Origin: UBA4416 sp040387475
GTDB taxonomy: Bacteria; Bacteroidota; Bacteroidia; B-17B0; Aurantibacillaceae
DNA: 64,000 nucleotides
Assembly (NCBI GenBank): GCA_040387475.1
Contig: JAZKDT010000019.1
Coordinates: 1 to 64,000, forward strand
Direction: 5' to 3'
Part shown: positions 8,825 through 18,319 of the stretch, piece after piece
Position numbering within the stretch: the first letter of the stretch is position 1
Layout: every line of letters starts with the position of its first letter
Position numbers and translations under genes: made by a program
The notes under the pieces: generated by a model
What the model was told of the DNA's origin: nothing
Seen by the model: the letters and a program-made list of their open reading frames with translations, nothing else
The model's database searches: none

Positions 8825-10687
8825 ATGTGTGGAGTTTCGGTATTATTTAAAAAACACAGTTTAACTATAAATAATTTTAATGAAGTAGTTAGTTCTTTGA
8901 GAACGATCGATCACCGTGGACCAGATGATGAAGGAGTTATTTTGGTAAATACGAATACCAATGATTTTAAAATTATACGTACTGCAAAAACACATCCTCA
9001 AATTCCGGATCAGGTGGATATTGACTCCGTATCCGTTCAGGATTATAATTTAATTCTTGCCCATAAGCGATTAAGCATCATAGATCTTAAACCAACAGGT
9101 CACCAGCCCATGCAGGGTATTGATAAGTCTTGGGTGATTTTTAACGGTGAGATCTATAACTACATTGAATTAAAAATTGAATTAGTAAATTTAGGTTGTT
9201 CATTTTCCACGCAATCTGACACCGAAGTTATTTTAGAAGCCTATAGGGTATGGGGTCCAAAATGTTTGGATAAATTTAACGGAATGTGGTCTATCGTTCT
9301 CTGGGATGCTGTAAAAAAAGAAATATTTATTAGTAACGATCGTTTTGGAGTAAAGCCTCTGTATTATTTTGAAAATGAACAGGGTTTTATTTTAGCCTCT
9401 GAAACAAAGCAATTTAAAAACTTTAAAGAAATTAACTTCACTTTAAACCAAAAACATGTTGATGAATACATACAACATAGTTTTATTGATAGAGATGAGG
9501 AAACGATGTTTTTAAATATACATAGGTTTAAAAAATCACACTACGCACTCATTAATCCCTTTTTGTTTAAAACAGTTAGCGCCGAACAGAAATTGTATTA
9601 TTCAATTAAAAAAATCAAAATAGACTGGACCGAAGAAAATGCGATTACTACATTCAGAGATTTACTAAATGAAGCAGTTAAGATAAGGATGCGCGCTGAC
9701 GTTGATTTTGGCTTTGCTTTATCTGGTGGAATTGATTCAAGTGCTATATTGTATTCGGCAAGAAATGTACTTAAACAAGAGGGTAAAAAAAATGAGCTGC
9801 TTGGTTTCTCAGCAATATTTCCCGGCTACGAAGCTGCTGATGAATCAAAATTTATTAAAATTGTAGCTGATGATTTACCTTGTAAAACCAGTTATGCCAA
9901 TGTGTTGAATGAATTTAGCATCGCTGATTTTGAAAAACACGTCATTCACCAGGATGAACCTTTGCACGGAACTTCTTTTCTGGCACAGTGGGCAGTTTAC
10001 AAAAAGGCGCAGGAAGCAGGTATTAAAATTTTATTTAACGGACAGGGTGCCGATGAAGTATTTGCCGGCTATCACCATCATTTTTACAGGTATTGTCGCC
10101 AGCTTTTGATAAGTGGCAACGTAGTTAAATATTTGAGTTTGGTGGCGCAGTATGCCCACTTGAAAGGAATGGCAAAATCGCATATTCATAAAATTGTATT
10201 TAATGACGTGAAATTGAATGCGAAGATAAAGTTAGGTATTGCCAGGTTTGACCATACACTGTTAAAATATTGGAGTTCAATTTCTACATTGGATGAAATG
10301 TTATTGAGAGATTTCGATACTTTTCAGCTACCAACCTATTTAAGAGTTGACGATAGAAATAGCATGGCTTTTAGCATCGAATCCCGTCATCCCTTTATGG
10401 ACTATAAATTGGTGGAGTTTGGTTATTCATTGCCCAATAATTTACTCATTAAAAATGGCTGGCAAAAATACATTATCCGGGAAAGTATGACCGAGATGCC
10501 TGAAGAGATAAGATACAGAAAAGATAAAAAAGGGTTTACAACACCCCAGGATGTTTGGCTGAATAAGTTTAAAGATGATTTTGAAAGTTATTTAACGTAT
10601 AATCAAAAAGTTTACGGAACTGCAACACCGTCCAAAAATAAATATACCAACTATTATTTAGGAGCATGGTTAAAGTCTCACACCTAA
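8825..10687 (+). CDS. asnB: AsnB-type glutamine-hydrolysing amidotransferase
   Basis: This 620-residue two-domain enzyme has an N-terminal class II glutaminase with Cys2 as nucleophile (MCGVS), DHRGPDDEG near residue 31 and FNGEIYNY near residue 103. The synthetase domain has the PP-loop SGGIDSS at residues 300-306 and GQGADEVFAGY near residue 405. The standard reaction makes asparagine from aspartate, ATP and glutamine. Inside a glycan locus, members of this family often amidate a sugar carboxylate instead. It lies two bases after the preceding gene, so it belongs to the same transcript. Start choice is fixed by the need for Cys2. Confidence 0.9.
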   Translation: MCGVSVLFKKHSLTINNFNEVVSSLRTIDHRGPDDEGVILVNTNTNDFKIIRTAKTHPQIPDQVDIDSVSVQDYNLILAHKRLSIIDLKPTGHQPMQGIDKSWVIFNGEIYNYIELKIELVNLGCSFSTQSDTEVILEAYRVWGPKCLDKFNGMWSIVLWDAVKKEIFISNDRFGVKPLYYFENEQGFILASETKQFKNFKEINFTLNQKHVDEYIQHSFIDRDEETMFLNIHRFKKSHYALINPFLFKTVSAEQKLYYSIKKIKIDWTEENAITTFRDLLNEAVKIRMRADVDFGFALSGGIDSSAILYSARNVLKQEGKKNELLGFSAIFPGYEAADESKFIKIVADDLPCKTSYANVLNEFSIADFEKHVIHQDEPLHGTSFLAQWAVYKKAQEAGIKILFNGQGADEVFAGYHHHFYRYCRQLLISGNVVKYLSLVAQYAHLKGMAKSHIHKIVFNDVKLNAKIKLGIARFDHTLLKYWSSISTLDEMLLRDFDTFQLPTYLRVDDRNSMAFSIESRHPFMDYKLVEFGYSLPNNLLIKNGWQKYIIRESMTEMPEEIRYRKDKKGFTTPQDVWLNKFKDDFESYLTYNQKVYGTATPSKNKYTNYYLGAWLKSHT

Positions 10688-10743
10688 AAAGCAAAGAGAA
10701 ATTAGTTTGACATGAATAAATTAACTGCATTTTTAATAAATAA

Positions 10744-12006
10744 ATGAACGACATATTGGTAATATGTTATTCATTTCCACCTAATGTTGGTGTTGGTGGA
10801 CGGCGCTGGGCAAAATTTGCCAAGTGCCTGGCTAAAAGCAATTACAGGGTGCATGTTATTTCAAATTTAAATAAAAGTGAAAAAAAGTCAGAGTGGGTGG
10901 ATGATGTAGATCATAAAAATATTATTAATCATCCGCAAAGTGTTTTTTATCCGGAAGTGTTTGTTTCAAATCCATCTACTATAATACAAAAGATTTCTTA
11001 TAGAATGTGGTTATTGTTTTTTAAAATAGTGTCAAAAGGTACGTTCTACGATCGTTCCTTTTTTTGGAAAAACACCATTTATAAAACAGCAAAACAACTT
11101 ATTAAGGAGCATCAAATTAAAAATGTAATAGTATCAGGGCCTCCTTTTAGGTTATTGTATTATACAGCTAAGCTAAAAAGTGAACTGAAAGATATTAATT
11201 TAATTGTTGATTTTAGAGATCCATGGACGGACAATACTTCATTTTTAGGTTTTGATAAGATTTCAAAAAGAAGAATGAATTTTGAAAAACAAATGGAGAG
11301 ATACGTTATTCAAAATGCAGACCATATTATATCGGCAAATGAATACTTAACTCACATTTTCCAAACAAAATATCCTAAGGAGGCCGGTAAATTTTCTACG
11401 ATCATAAACGGATATGATAAAACTGAAATACCACAGCGAGCAAATCAAATTACTACAAATATAAATGAATTGAATTTTGTTTTAGCAGGCACTTTGTATG
11501 CTGATCTAAAATATGTAGTTAACCCTTTTCTAGACTATTTGCGATACATTGAAGCAAACCCCCAGGTGGTTAAGATGAAACTTAATTTTCACTTTTACGG
11601 ACAACTGGATTCTGAAATTGAAAAATTAATAAGGAGTTACGCTCTAAAATCGGTTTTTATACATGGATTTAAACCCTTGGCGTTTGTTAAGCAGAAACTG
11701 AGCGAAGCTGATTTTTGTTTGTTATTTACAACGCCACACCATGCTTCTAATTTTAATACAAAGTTCTACGAATATATTTCCATTAAAAAACCTATTATCC
11801 ATTTTTCAAACGATGGACAGATTTCAGATTTTATAATCGCTAATAATTTAGGATTTGCCGTTAGACCAAATAGCTTTAAAACTGATTTTGATGTAATTAT
11901 TAATGCAATTAATAAAAATGATCTGCATTATAACCCATCTTTTAACTCTGCGAAGTTTGAGATAGAGTATCTCACCCAGGAGGTAGAAACTCTATTGATA
12001 TCATGA
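10744..12006 (+). CDS. GT-B glycosyltransferase (family 4-like)
   Basis: This 420-residue protein begins with ILVICYSFPPNVGVGGRRW, the glycine-rich loop of family 4 GT-B enzymes. It then has VSGPPFRLLYY and VDFRDPWTDN in the first domain, and a second Rossmann domain with FYGQLDSEIEKL and FNTKFYEYISIKKPIIHFS in place of a full E-x7-E. This pattern is typical of a divergent GT4 subgroup common in Bacteroidota O-antigen loci. It follows asnB after a 56-base gap and precedes wecB by 29 bases. The sugar is unknown. Confidence 0.82.
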   Translation: MNDILVICYSFPPNVGVGGRRWAKFAKCLAKSNYRVHVISNLNKSEKKSEWVDDVDHKNIINHPQSVFYPEVFVSNPSTIIQKISYRMWLLFFKIVSKGTFYDRSFFWKNTIYKTAKQLIKEHQIKNVIVSGPPFRLLYYTAKLKSELKDINLIVDFRDPWTDNTSFLGFDKISKRRMNFEKQMERYVIQNADHIISANEYLTHIFQTKYPKEAGKFSTIINGYDKTEIPQRANQITTNINELNFVLAGTLYADLKYVVNPFLDYLRYIEANPQVVKMKLNFHFYGQLDSEIEKLIRSYALKSVFIHGFKPLAFVKQKLSEADFCLLFTTPHHASNFNTKFYEYISIKKPIIHFSNDGQISDFIIANNLGFAVRPNSFKTDFDVIINAINKNDLHYNPSFNSAKFEIEYLTQEVETLLIS

Positions 12007-12035
12007 TGACAGCCTTAATTTATAAAAATAGATAA

Positions 12036-13127
12036 ATGAAAAAAAATATTTTAATTGTGGTTGGTACCCGACCTAATTTCATTAAAGTAACGCAGTTTAA
12101 AAAAAATGCTGCTAATTACAAGCATCTGGATTTAAAAATAGTGCACACCGGCCAGCATTATGATGGCAAAATGGCTGATGTTTTTTTTGAACAATTTAAG
12201 TTAACGCCTGATTATTTTTTAAATATAGCTCAAGGAACACCAAATTCCCAGATCGCGGAAATCATGACCAAATTGGAAGAGCTTATGATAAATAAATTTA
12301 CACCCGACTTATTAATTGTTGTTGGTGATGTAAATTCAACACTGGCCGCTGCCATTACGGCTAATAAAATGGGTATAAAATTAGCTCACCTGGAAAGTGG
12401 ATTGAGAAGTTACGATGAAGAGATGCCGGAGGAGCACAATAGAATAGTGACCGATAAACTCACTAATTTATTTTTTGTAACGGAACAAAGCGGGTTGGAA
12501 AATCTTACAAAAGACGGAGTAACCGAGGATAGAATTCTATTTTCGGGAAACACGATGATCGACACTCTGGTTGCATTTTCAAAAGAAGTTGATGCCTCAG
12601 ATATCCTGGTATCGTTAAACCTTAACCCGCAAAAATATGTTTTGATAACCATGCATCGCCCGGCTACCGTTGATGATAAAGAAGGATTAACTAAATTAGC
12701 GAGACTTTTGGAATTCATTACTCATACCTACAAAGTTGTTTTTCCTATTCACCCGCGAACCTTAAAAAAACTAGACGAACATGGTTTAAAAAAAGCTTTT
12801 CTGGATAACCCAAATTTGATTCTTACAGAACCATTAGATTATTTTGCTTTTCAAAAACTAATAAAACATAGCAAGTTTATTTTGACAGATAGCGGCGGAA
12901 TACAAGAAGAATCGACTTTTGTTGGTATACCATGCTTAACATTGAGACCTAACACCGAACGTCCGGTTACTGTTACAGAAGGAACTAATACACTAGTGCC
13001 CTTTGATTTGGAGATTATTAAAAATTATGTTGGTCAAATAGAAAATGGTACTTATAAAAAAGGAAACCTGCCAAAATTTTGGGACGGTAAATCAACAGAA
13101 AGAATCATGGAGTTTTTAGCAAAATAA
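12036..13127 (+). CDS. wecB: UDP-N-acetylglucosamine 2-epimerase, non-hydrolysing
   Basis: This 363-residue protein has the usual family length and motifs: VVGTRPNFIK at residues 8-17, VHTGQHYDGKM near 36, VGDVNSTLAAA near 97, HLESGLRSYDEEMPEEHNR near 117, and DSGGIQEE near residue 285. It interconverts UDP-GlcNAc and UDP-ManNAc in the cytoplasm. The ManNAc product can feed the glycan directly or, after hydrolysis or oxidation, other sugars. It is not the hydrolysing NeuC type, so on its own it would not supply free ManNAc to the NeuB-like enzyme in this locus. It is in the same direction as, and close to, the flanking transferases. Confidence 0.92.
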   Translation: MKKNILIVVGTRPNFIKVTQFKKNAANYKHLDLKIVHTGQHYDGKMADVFFEQFKLTPDYFLNIAQGTPNSQIAEIMTKLEELMINKFTPDLLIVVGDVNSTLAAAITANKMGIKLAHLESGLRSYDEEMPEEHNRIVTDKLTNLFFVTEQSGLENLTKDGVTEDRILFSGNTMIDTLVAFSKEVDASDILVSLNLNPQKYVLITMHRPATVDDKEGLTKLARLLEFITHTYKVVFPIHPRTLKKLDEHGLKKAFLDNPNLILTEPLDYFAFQKLIKHSKFILTDSGGIQEESTFVGIPCLTLRPNTERPVTVTEGTNTLVPFDLEIIKNYVGQIENGTYKKGNLPKFWDGKSTERIMEFLAK

Positions 13128-13128
13128 A

Positions 13129-14250
13129 TTGATTTTTTATTTGACATATAATGATTCGCCTTCCGGAATTTATTCTGGCCAGGTAATCGACGTTGTTAAT
13201 TTTTTGGAGACAGATTTACAAACGGATGTGAAATTAGTTGCCCTGATTTCTGTGCGCGGTTTTTTCATAAATAGAAATAAAATTTTAGCTGAAATACCAA
13301 AAGCGATTGTTTTGCCTATGTTCCCCGGTGTTAGGAGATGGCGATTAAATTTTATAATCTTGTCTGTTTTGGTATTTTTTTACAAGCCTAAGGCCATTAT
13401 TGGTAGAAGCGTACTGGCGACACAACTTGCTTTAAAACTTAAAAACCGGAACAAAATTCAAAAAGTAGTATATGACGGGAGGGGTGCTATTGCAGCAGAA
13501 TGGAAAGAATACAACGTAATTAATGATTCTAAAATGCTCAGCGAAATAAATCATTTGGAAAAGGAAGCCGTTTTACTGGCTGATTTTAGAATAGCCGTTT
13601 CTCACAAACTCATTTCCTACTGGGAAAATCAGTATGGTTATAGTTCAGAAAAACACGTGGTTATACCTTGTACATTAAATGAGGTATTTAAAAATGTAAT
13701 TATCAATCAGCAAACCATTGACAGCGCACAGGCATTATTTGGATTTCAGGAAACTGATATTGTTTATGTGTATTCGGGTTCAGTGGCTGGTTGGCAGTCA
13801 TTTGAATTATTAAAAAGTTTTCTGGTAAAGCAATTAACTTTATCGAAATGTCACAAAGTATTATTTTTGTCAGAAAACGATAAACACATTGACGAACTCA
13901 AAGTTCAGTTTCCTACGCAGGTATTCAATAAAAAAGTATCGCAATTTGAAGTACCCAGGTATTTGCTGGCAGGAAATTTTGGGATTTTGATACGAGAAAA
14001 ATCTGTAACAAATCAGGTTGCCTCACCCGTTAAATTTGCCGAATATTTATGTTGTGGATTGGCCGTTATTATATCGGAAGACCTGGGCGATTATTCTGCA
14101 TTTGTACAGGATAATAATTGCGGTGCGCTGGACCATGAATTTAAAAACTTGCCGGTTGACAAGCATTTACTTCATAATATAGCTTTAGATAATTTTACAA
14201 AACAAAAGCACCGCCAATCTTATTTGAAACTTATCAGCCAGTTAACCTAA
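13129..14250 (+). CDS. GT-B-type glycosyltransferase, TTG start
   Basis: This 373-residue protein has an N-terminal segment beginning IFYLTYNDSPSGIYSGQVIDV and a C-terminal Rossmann domain with VYVYSGSVAGWQSFELL, then PVKFAEYLCCGLAVIISEDLGDYS, where the nucleotide sugar binds in GT4 enzymes. The start is TTG at 13129, one base after the wecB stop; the first in-frame ATG lies some 190 bases further and would remove the first beta-strands, so TTG is preferred. The stop is one base before the polymerase gene. A transferase role is well supported by fold and setting; the sugar is unknown. Confidence 0.75.
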   Translation: MIFYLTYNDSPSGIYSGQVIDVVNFLETDLQTDVKLVALISVRGFFINRNKILAEIPKAIVLPMFPGVRRWRLNFIILSVLVFFYKPKAIIGRSVLATQLALKLKNRNKIQKVVYDGRGAIAAEWKEYNVINDSKMLSEINHLEKEAVLLADFRIAVSHKLISYWENQYGYSSEKHVVIPCTLNEVFKNVIINQQTIDSAQALFGFQETDIVYVYSGSVAGWQSFELLKSFLVKQLTLSKCHKVLFLSENDKHIDELKVQFPTQVFNKKVSQFEVPRYLLAGNFGILIREKSVTNQVASPVKFAEYLCCGLAVIISEDLGDYSAFVQDNNCGALDHEFKNLPVDKHLLHNIALDNFTKQKHRQSYLKLISQLT

Positions 14251-14251
14251 G

Positions 14252-15592
14252 ATGTTGATATTAAAAAACTATTTAACGGATAATTTGCAGTTTCTACTGG
14301 TGGGATTGGTATGGCTTTTTGTTGGTATGTATCTTGGACCTGTTCATCTTGTATTTATTCCGGCGATGTTGCTTTTAATGTATCGAAAAGAGCTACATCT
14401 GGAAATCTTGTTAGGTTTTTTTTTAGTTTTATTTTGGTCTGACAGTAGGTCGCATGAATTGAGCTTCGCCGCGAGTGTCAAGAACGTTTATATTGTGTTA
14501 ATAAGCTTATTTTCTTATTGGGAAATGAAAAAAGATTACCGCAGGATTGATTTTTACAAATATTTTATTCCCTTTTTTTGCCTGGGATTCATCTGCATAA
14601 TTTTCAGCCCCAATATGTTTTTATCTTTTCAAAAAGTTTTATCTTATGTGTTATTGTTTAGCTTTTTTCCCAATTATTTTTTATTTGTTTATTTAAAATA
14701 TGGGCCATATTTATTTAAAGGGCTGATCTTTTTAGTGAGTGTGTTGGTTTTGGTTGGCTTAGGGTTCAGTTTTCTTAATTATGATATTATTATTTTAGCT
14801 GGTAGATATCGTGGATTACTTGGCAATCCGAACGGGCTAGGCTTATTTTTGTATCTGTTTATTATATTATTTGCCATAATTAATGAACGATTCCCCCATG
14901 TTTTTTCAAAAGCTGAAATCTATTTTGTTTATGGTATTTGTTTTATTTCTCTCCTCAAATGTGGAGCACGTTCATCGTTACTGGCGGTTATGATGTTTTT
15001 CTTTTTCAAACGATTTTACAAATTGTCGCCCATTCTGGGTTTTTTTATATTTCTGATTACACTTTTCATATATCAGCTTGTATCACAAAATTTAGTGGAT
15101 ATTATTTTGGCGCTGGGGTTAGGAGATCAATTAAGGGTAAATACGATTGAGAGTGGGTCTGGAAGGTTAATAGCGTGGGAATTTGCATGGCAAAAAATAC
15201 AGGACAACTTTTACATTGGCAATGGATTTAACTATACAGAATATATTTATCGTCAAAATTACGAGTACTTAAGTAAATTGGGACATCAGGGGAGTGCGCA
15301 CAATTCATATTTAACCATTTGGTTAGATACGGGTTTAATAGGGTTATTGTGTTTTTTGATGGGTTTGCTGTTTATGTTTTTAAAAGCTGCAAAAAGAAGC
15401 ACACTGGCGATTCCGTTTTTGTATACTGTGCTATTTTCAAATTACTTTGAATCTTGGTTAACTGCATCACTTAATCCGTTTACCATTCAATTTTTGTTGA
15501 TTGTATCCATGCTTTTTTTACCGCTAAACGAGGACGAATTCCATACCAGTGAACCAGTGCGCGACGATGAAATGCTCAAAAAAATAGCCTGA
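14252..15592 (+). CDS. O-antigen polymerase/ligase-type membrane protein (Wzy/WaaL family)
   Basis: This 446-residue protein has about ten to twelve hydrophobic helices over most of its length. Two family hallmarks are visible: the RGLLGNPNGLGLFLYL segment near residue 190 and the large periplasmic loop ending in GSAHNSYLTIWLDTGLIG near residue 350, whose His-Asn is conserved in PF04932 proteins. These enzymes either polymerise repeat units on the periplasmic face or ligate glycan to lipid A core or to proteins. It is the last gene of the glycan run, one base after the preceding transferase. Polymerase and ligase cannot be told apart by sequence alone. Confidence 0.82.
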   Translation: MLILKNYLTDNLQFLLVGLVWLFVGMYLGPVHLVFIPAMLLLMYRKELHLEILLGFFLVLFWSDSRSHELSFAASVKNVYIVLISLFSYWEMKKDYRRIDFYKYFIPFFCLGFICIIFSPNMFLSFQKVLSYVLLFSFFPNYFLFVYLKYGPYLFKGLIFLVSVLVLVGLGFSFLNYDIIILAGRYRGLLGNPNGLGLFLYLFIILFAIINERFPHVFSKAEIYFVYGICFISLLKCGARSSLLAVMMFFFFKRFYKLSPILGFFIFLITLFIYQLVSQNLVDIILALGLGDQLRVNTIESGSGRLIAWEFAWQKIQDNFYIGNGFNYTEYIYRQNYEYLSKLGHQGSAHNSYLTIWLDTGLIGLLCFLMGLLFMFLKAAKRSTLAIPFLYTVLFSNYFESWLTASLNPFTIQFLLIVSMLFLPLNEDEFHTSEPVRDDEMLKKIA

Positions 15593-15708
15593 TAGTCTAT
15601 AAAATCCATCATTCTGGTATGGTTTTAGCTAATATGTTAAAAATTATGACAGAATTACTGGTGTCATAAATTTTTTTATCTTTAACTTTTAATTTAGACA
15701 AACCTTTC

Positions 15709-18183
15709 ATGAAAACATTTTTTACAATTTTAATTTTTATTCTTACAGTAACTATTTCAAAGGCTGCTACATTTGTTACAAAAAATGCTGTAGGTGGTTG
15801 GAGCGCGGCTACAAGCTGGTCAATAACGGCTGGTACAGATAGCGATGGTATTCCTGATAATGATGATGATGTCACCATTTTAGGAGGTCATGTTATCAAT
15901 CTCACTATAACTTCGCGTTGTAAATCATTAACCCTTAATCCCACATCTAAAATAAATGGTAACACAAAGGCATTAGCCATTTTTAATGGAGATCTTATCA
16001 ATAACGGTACTTTAGCAGGTAATTTTAGTTTGTATATGCAGGGGGCCGGCAAGCATTTTACCACATCAACACCTTACACCTGCGGCGGAACGTTGTGGAT
16101 CCAAAAAACATGTACTATCTCATCCGGAACAGTTATTAATAAATCGGGTCGCATTGTATTGCAAAATGCCAACACTAAAGTATATAATTTCGGTAAAGTA
16201 ACCACATACAATAGCGGGGCTGCGATTACTGATGGCAATGTGGGTATGGAACAGTCCACTAATCGCTGGATTAATGAACCAGGATCATCTTTAAAGGTAA
16301 ATGCAAACTGTAGCGTACCAACTAATGGTTTTGATTGTGCCGTTGCAACAAATACGGTAGAGTTTGCCGGCAAATGTACAGACATTGCTTCGGGACTTTA
16401 TTATGATTTATTAGTATCTTCTTTGGCGACTAAAAATTTAACGCTTCGTTTATCCGTTTTAAATAATTTGAAATTTAGTGCCGGTGCTGCTAATATTACC
16501 AATACCAATGGCAAAAGCATTGCGGTGGGAGGAAATGTAACGTTTGATGCTGTAGTAAATTTTAACACCACGGATACCTTGGTTTTAAGAGGAAGTTCTG
16601 GTACACAGACTATTGCCGGTACTGCCTACACTAAAATTGATAATTTAAATATCAACAATACCGGTACAGGCGTGTTGTTTAACACCCGCCAGGCTGTAAC
16701 AAATGATTTGATCATGACAAATGGTAATTTAAACAGCGGCTCCAACAAATTGTTTTTAGAAAGCACTGCCAGTACAACCGCCCGTATTGCTCCTATTACT
16801 GCAACAGCCAGTATCTCTTTTAGCGGAACCATGGTTATTCAAAAGTTTTTACCGGCAGATGCCGGTAGTGATTATCCTTATTTTGCTCATGATATCTCAT
16901 CTCCTGTACAAAATACAGTTATTAATGATTGGGATAATGAACTATTTATCAGCGGTATTGGTAATTACGATGGTGTTGGTGGTCCTGCCGGTGTGGATGG
17001 TGATGTCTACAACGGCTACCAGTCTTTTACTCACTACGACGAACCAACTAATTCCTATGTTGCCTTAACCGGTTCATCCACTCCGTTAAACGTTGGGACA
17101 GGTTATACTCTTTTATTGTTGGATGTCATCGATGGAGCAACTTTAGATGGTAGCTTCTCCAATAAAGTAATGGATTCCCGCGGACTTCCTAATTATGGCG
17201 ATATTAATGTACCTGTAACTGTGCAGTCATTTGGTTGGAATATTGTAGGAAATCCCTATGCTTCCGCCATTACATTAACTACAGGTGTTACCTCAACCGG
17301 CATTTTACCAACCTACATTTATTTTACGGAGTTTGGTAACTATACGTATGAGGATATTGATTACCCTATTGCGCCACACCAAGGATTTTTGCTTGAAATG
17401 CAGGGTGCATCTGACGAAATTGTAACTTTTACAGAAGACTGTAAATTATCTGATCATACTTCAGCTTTTAGAAGAACTAAAGCCAAATACGATATTCAGT
17501 TGAATATTTCATCCAATGTTTCTGCTTATCATCATGAAGCTCATATTAACTTCAATGATATGGCGAACGTTAATTACGATGCTAAGCTGGATGCCAAATA
17601 CCTTCAGCATCCTTCAGGTGTAGCTCCTGCTATTTATATGATCGATGAAGAGAAAAACGTGACTTTATTAAAGAACATGGTGAGCGATGCGCCTGACCAA
17701 TTGGCAATTCCTTTGGGAATCTTCACCCCTAAAACAGGTGTTTATTATATTGATGCGAAGGTTTTAAATATGGGCGGGTATAATTTTGCCTGGATAGAAA
17801 ATAAAGTAACAGGGGCTACTTACGATATCAATTCGGTTCTTCCGGTTCAGGGAACGGAAAAAGGAACTAACAAAGATTATATTTTACATTTGGTAAAATC
17901 CAAACAAAACAACAATTCGATATCAAAAACATTATTGGATAACGATCTGATCGTTTTCAGCACCGAGAACACGATCAATTTAAAATCGTCTTACACCGAT
18001 CATACGATTACAGAGGTATTGGTATATGATATGACAGGAAAATTGATGTTGACTGAAACCAACATGTCGGTTGTGGCAGGTGTTATTTCTAAAATTGACG
18101 TTACAAATTTATCGGCCGGTATTTATGTGGTTAAAGTAACAGATGATCAGGGACGAACAACTTCCAGTAAATTGATCAAGTAA
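15709..18183 (+). CDS. Secreted T9SS type A cargo protein, 824 residues
   Basis: The signal peptide is residues 1-19, with cleavage after SKA. The body is rich in Asn, Thr and Gly and looks like a beta-sandwich or beta-helix surface protein; an acidic DSDGIPDNDDD near residue 45 may bind calcium. The last 80 residues form a T9SS type A sorting domain: VLVYDMTGKLML, then a Thr/Asn stretch, DVTNLSAGIYVVKVTDDQG and a closing SSKLIK. Such proteins cross the outer membrane by the type IX system and are anchored or released after removal of this domain. A strong terminator follows. The specific function is not recognisable. Confidence 0.85.
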   Translation: MKTFFTILIFILTVTISKAATFVTKNAVGGWSAATSWSITAGTDSDGIPDNDDDVTILGGHVINLTITSRCKSLTLNPTSKINGNTKALAIFNGDLINNGTLAGNFSLYMQGAGKHFTTSTPYTCGGTLWIQKTCTISSGTVINKSGRIVLQNANTKVYNFGKVTTYNSGAAITDGNVGMEQSTNRWINEPGSSLKVNANCSVPTNGFDCAVATNTVEFAGKCTDIASGLYYDLLVSSLATKNLTLRLSVLNNLKFSAGAANITNTNGKSIAVGGNVTFDAVVNFNTTDTLVLRGSSGTQTIAGTAYTKIDNLNINNTGTGVLFNTRQAVTNDLIMTNGNLNSGSNKLFLESTASTTARIAPITATASISFSGTMVIQKFLPADAGSDYPYFAHDISSPVQNTVINDWDNELFISGIGNYDGVGGPAGVDGDVYNGYQSFTHYDEPTNSYVALTGSSTPLNVGTGYTLLLLDVIDGATLDGSFSNKVMDSRGLPNYGDINVPVTVQSFGWNIVGNPYASAITLTTGVTSTGILPTYIYFTEFGNYTYEDIDYPIAPHQGFLLEMQGASDEIVTFTEDCKLSDHTSAFRRTKAKYDIQLNISSNVSAYHHEAHINFNDMANVNYDAKLDAKYLQHPSGVAPAIYMIDEEKNVTLLKNMVSDAPDQLAIPLGIFTPKTGVYYIDAKVLNMGGYNFAWIENKVTGATYDINSVLPVQGTEKGTNKDYILHLVKSKQNNNSISKTLLDNDLIVFSTENTINLKSSYTDHTITEVLVYDMTGKLMLTETNMSVVAGVISKIDVTNLSAGIYVVKVTDDQGRTTSSKLIK

Positions 18184-18203
18184 TTTGTAGCTAATATTTA
18201 TTT

Positions 18204-18235
18204 AAACCCGCCCCAATTAGGGCGGGTTTTTTTAT
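18204..18235 (+). terminator. Rho-independent terminator
   Basis: A perfect ten-base stem (18204-18213 with 18220-18229, AAACCCGCCC/GGGCGGGTTT) with a six-base loop is followed by a T tract. It lies 20 bases after the stop of the upstream cargo gene. Confidence 0.93.
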
Positions 18236-18319
18236 GGTATAGGTTCCGTTACAGCCAATAAGTGAAAGTGATTGAAAATTGACAACAAAAATCATGTTAA
18301 ATAGTAATATTTTGTATAT

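Noticed and set aside
1..15592. Glycan locus as a horizontally acquired island
   Set aside because: No integrase, insertion sequence, tRNA edge or direct repeats are visible, and base composition looks like the rest of the window.
15541..15621. Inverted repeat CCATACCAG/CTGGTATGG across the end of the polymerase gene
   Set aside because: Only nine bases with a 63-base spacer, one arm inside coding sequence; likely chance.
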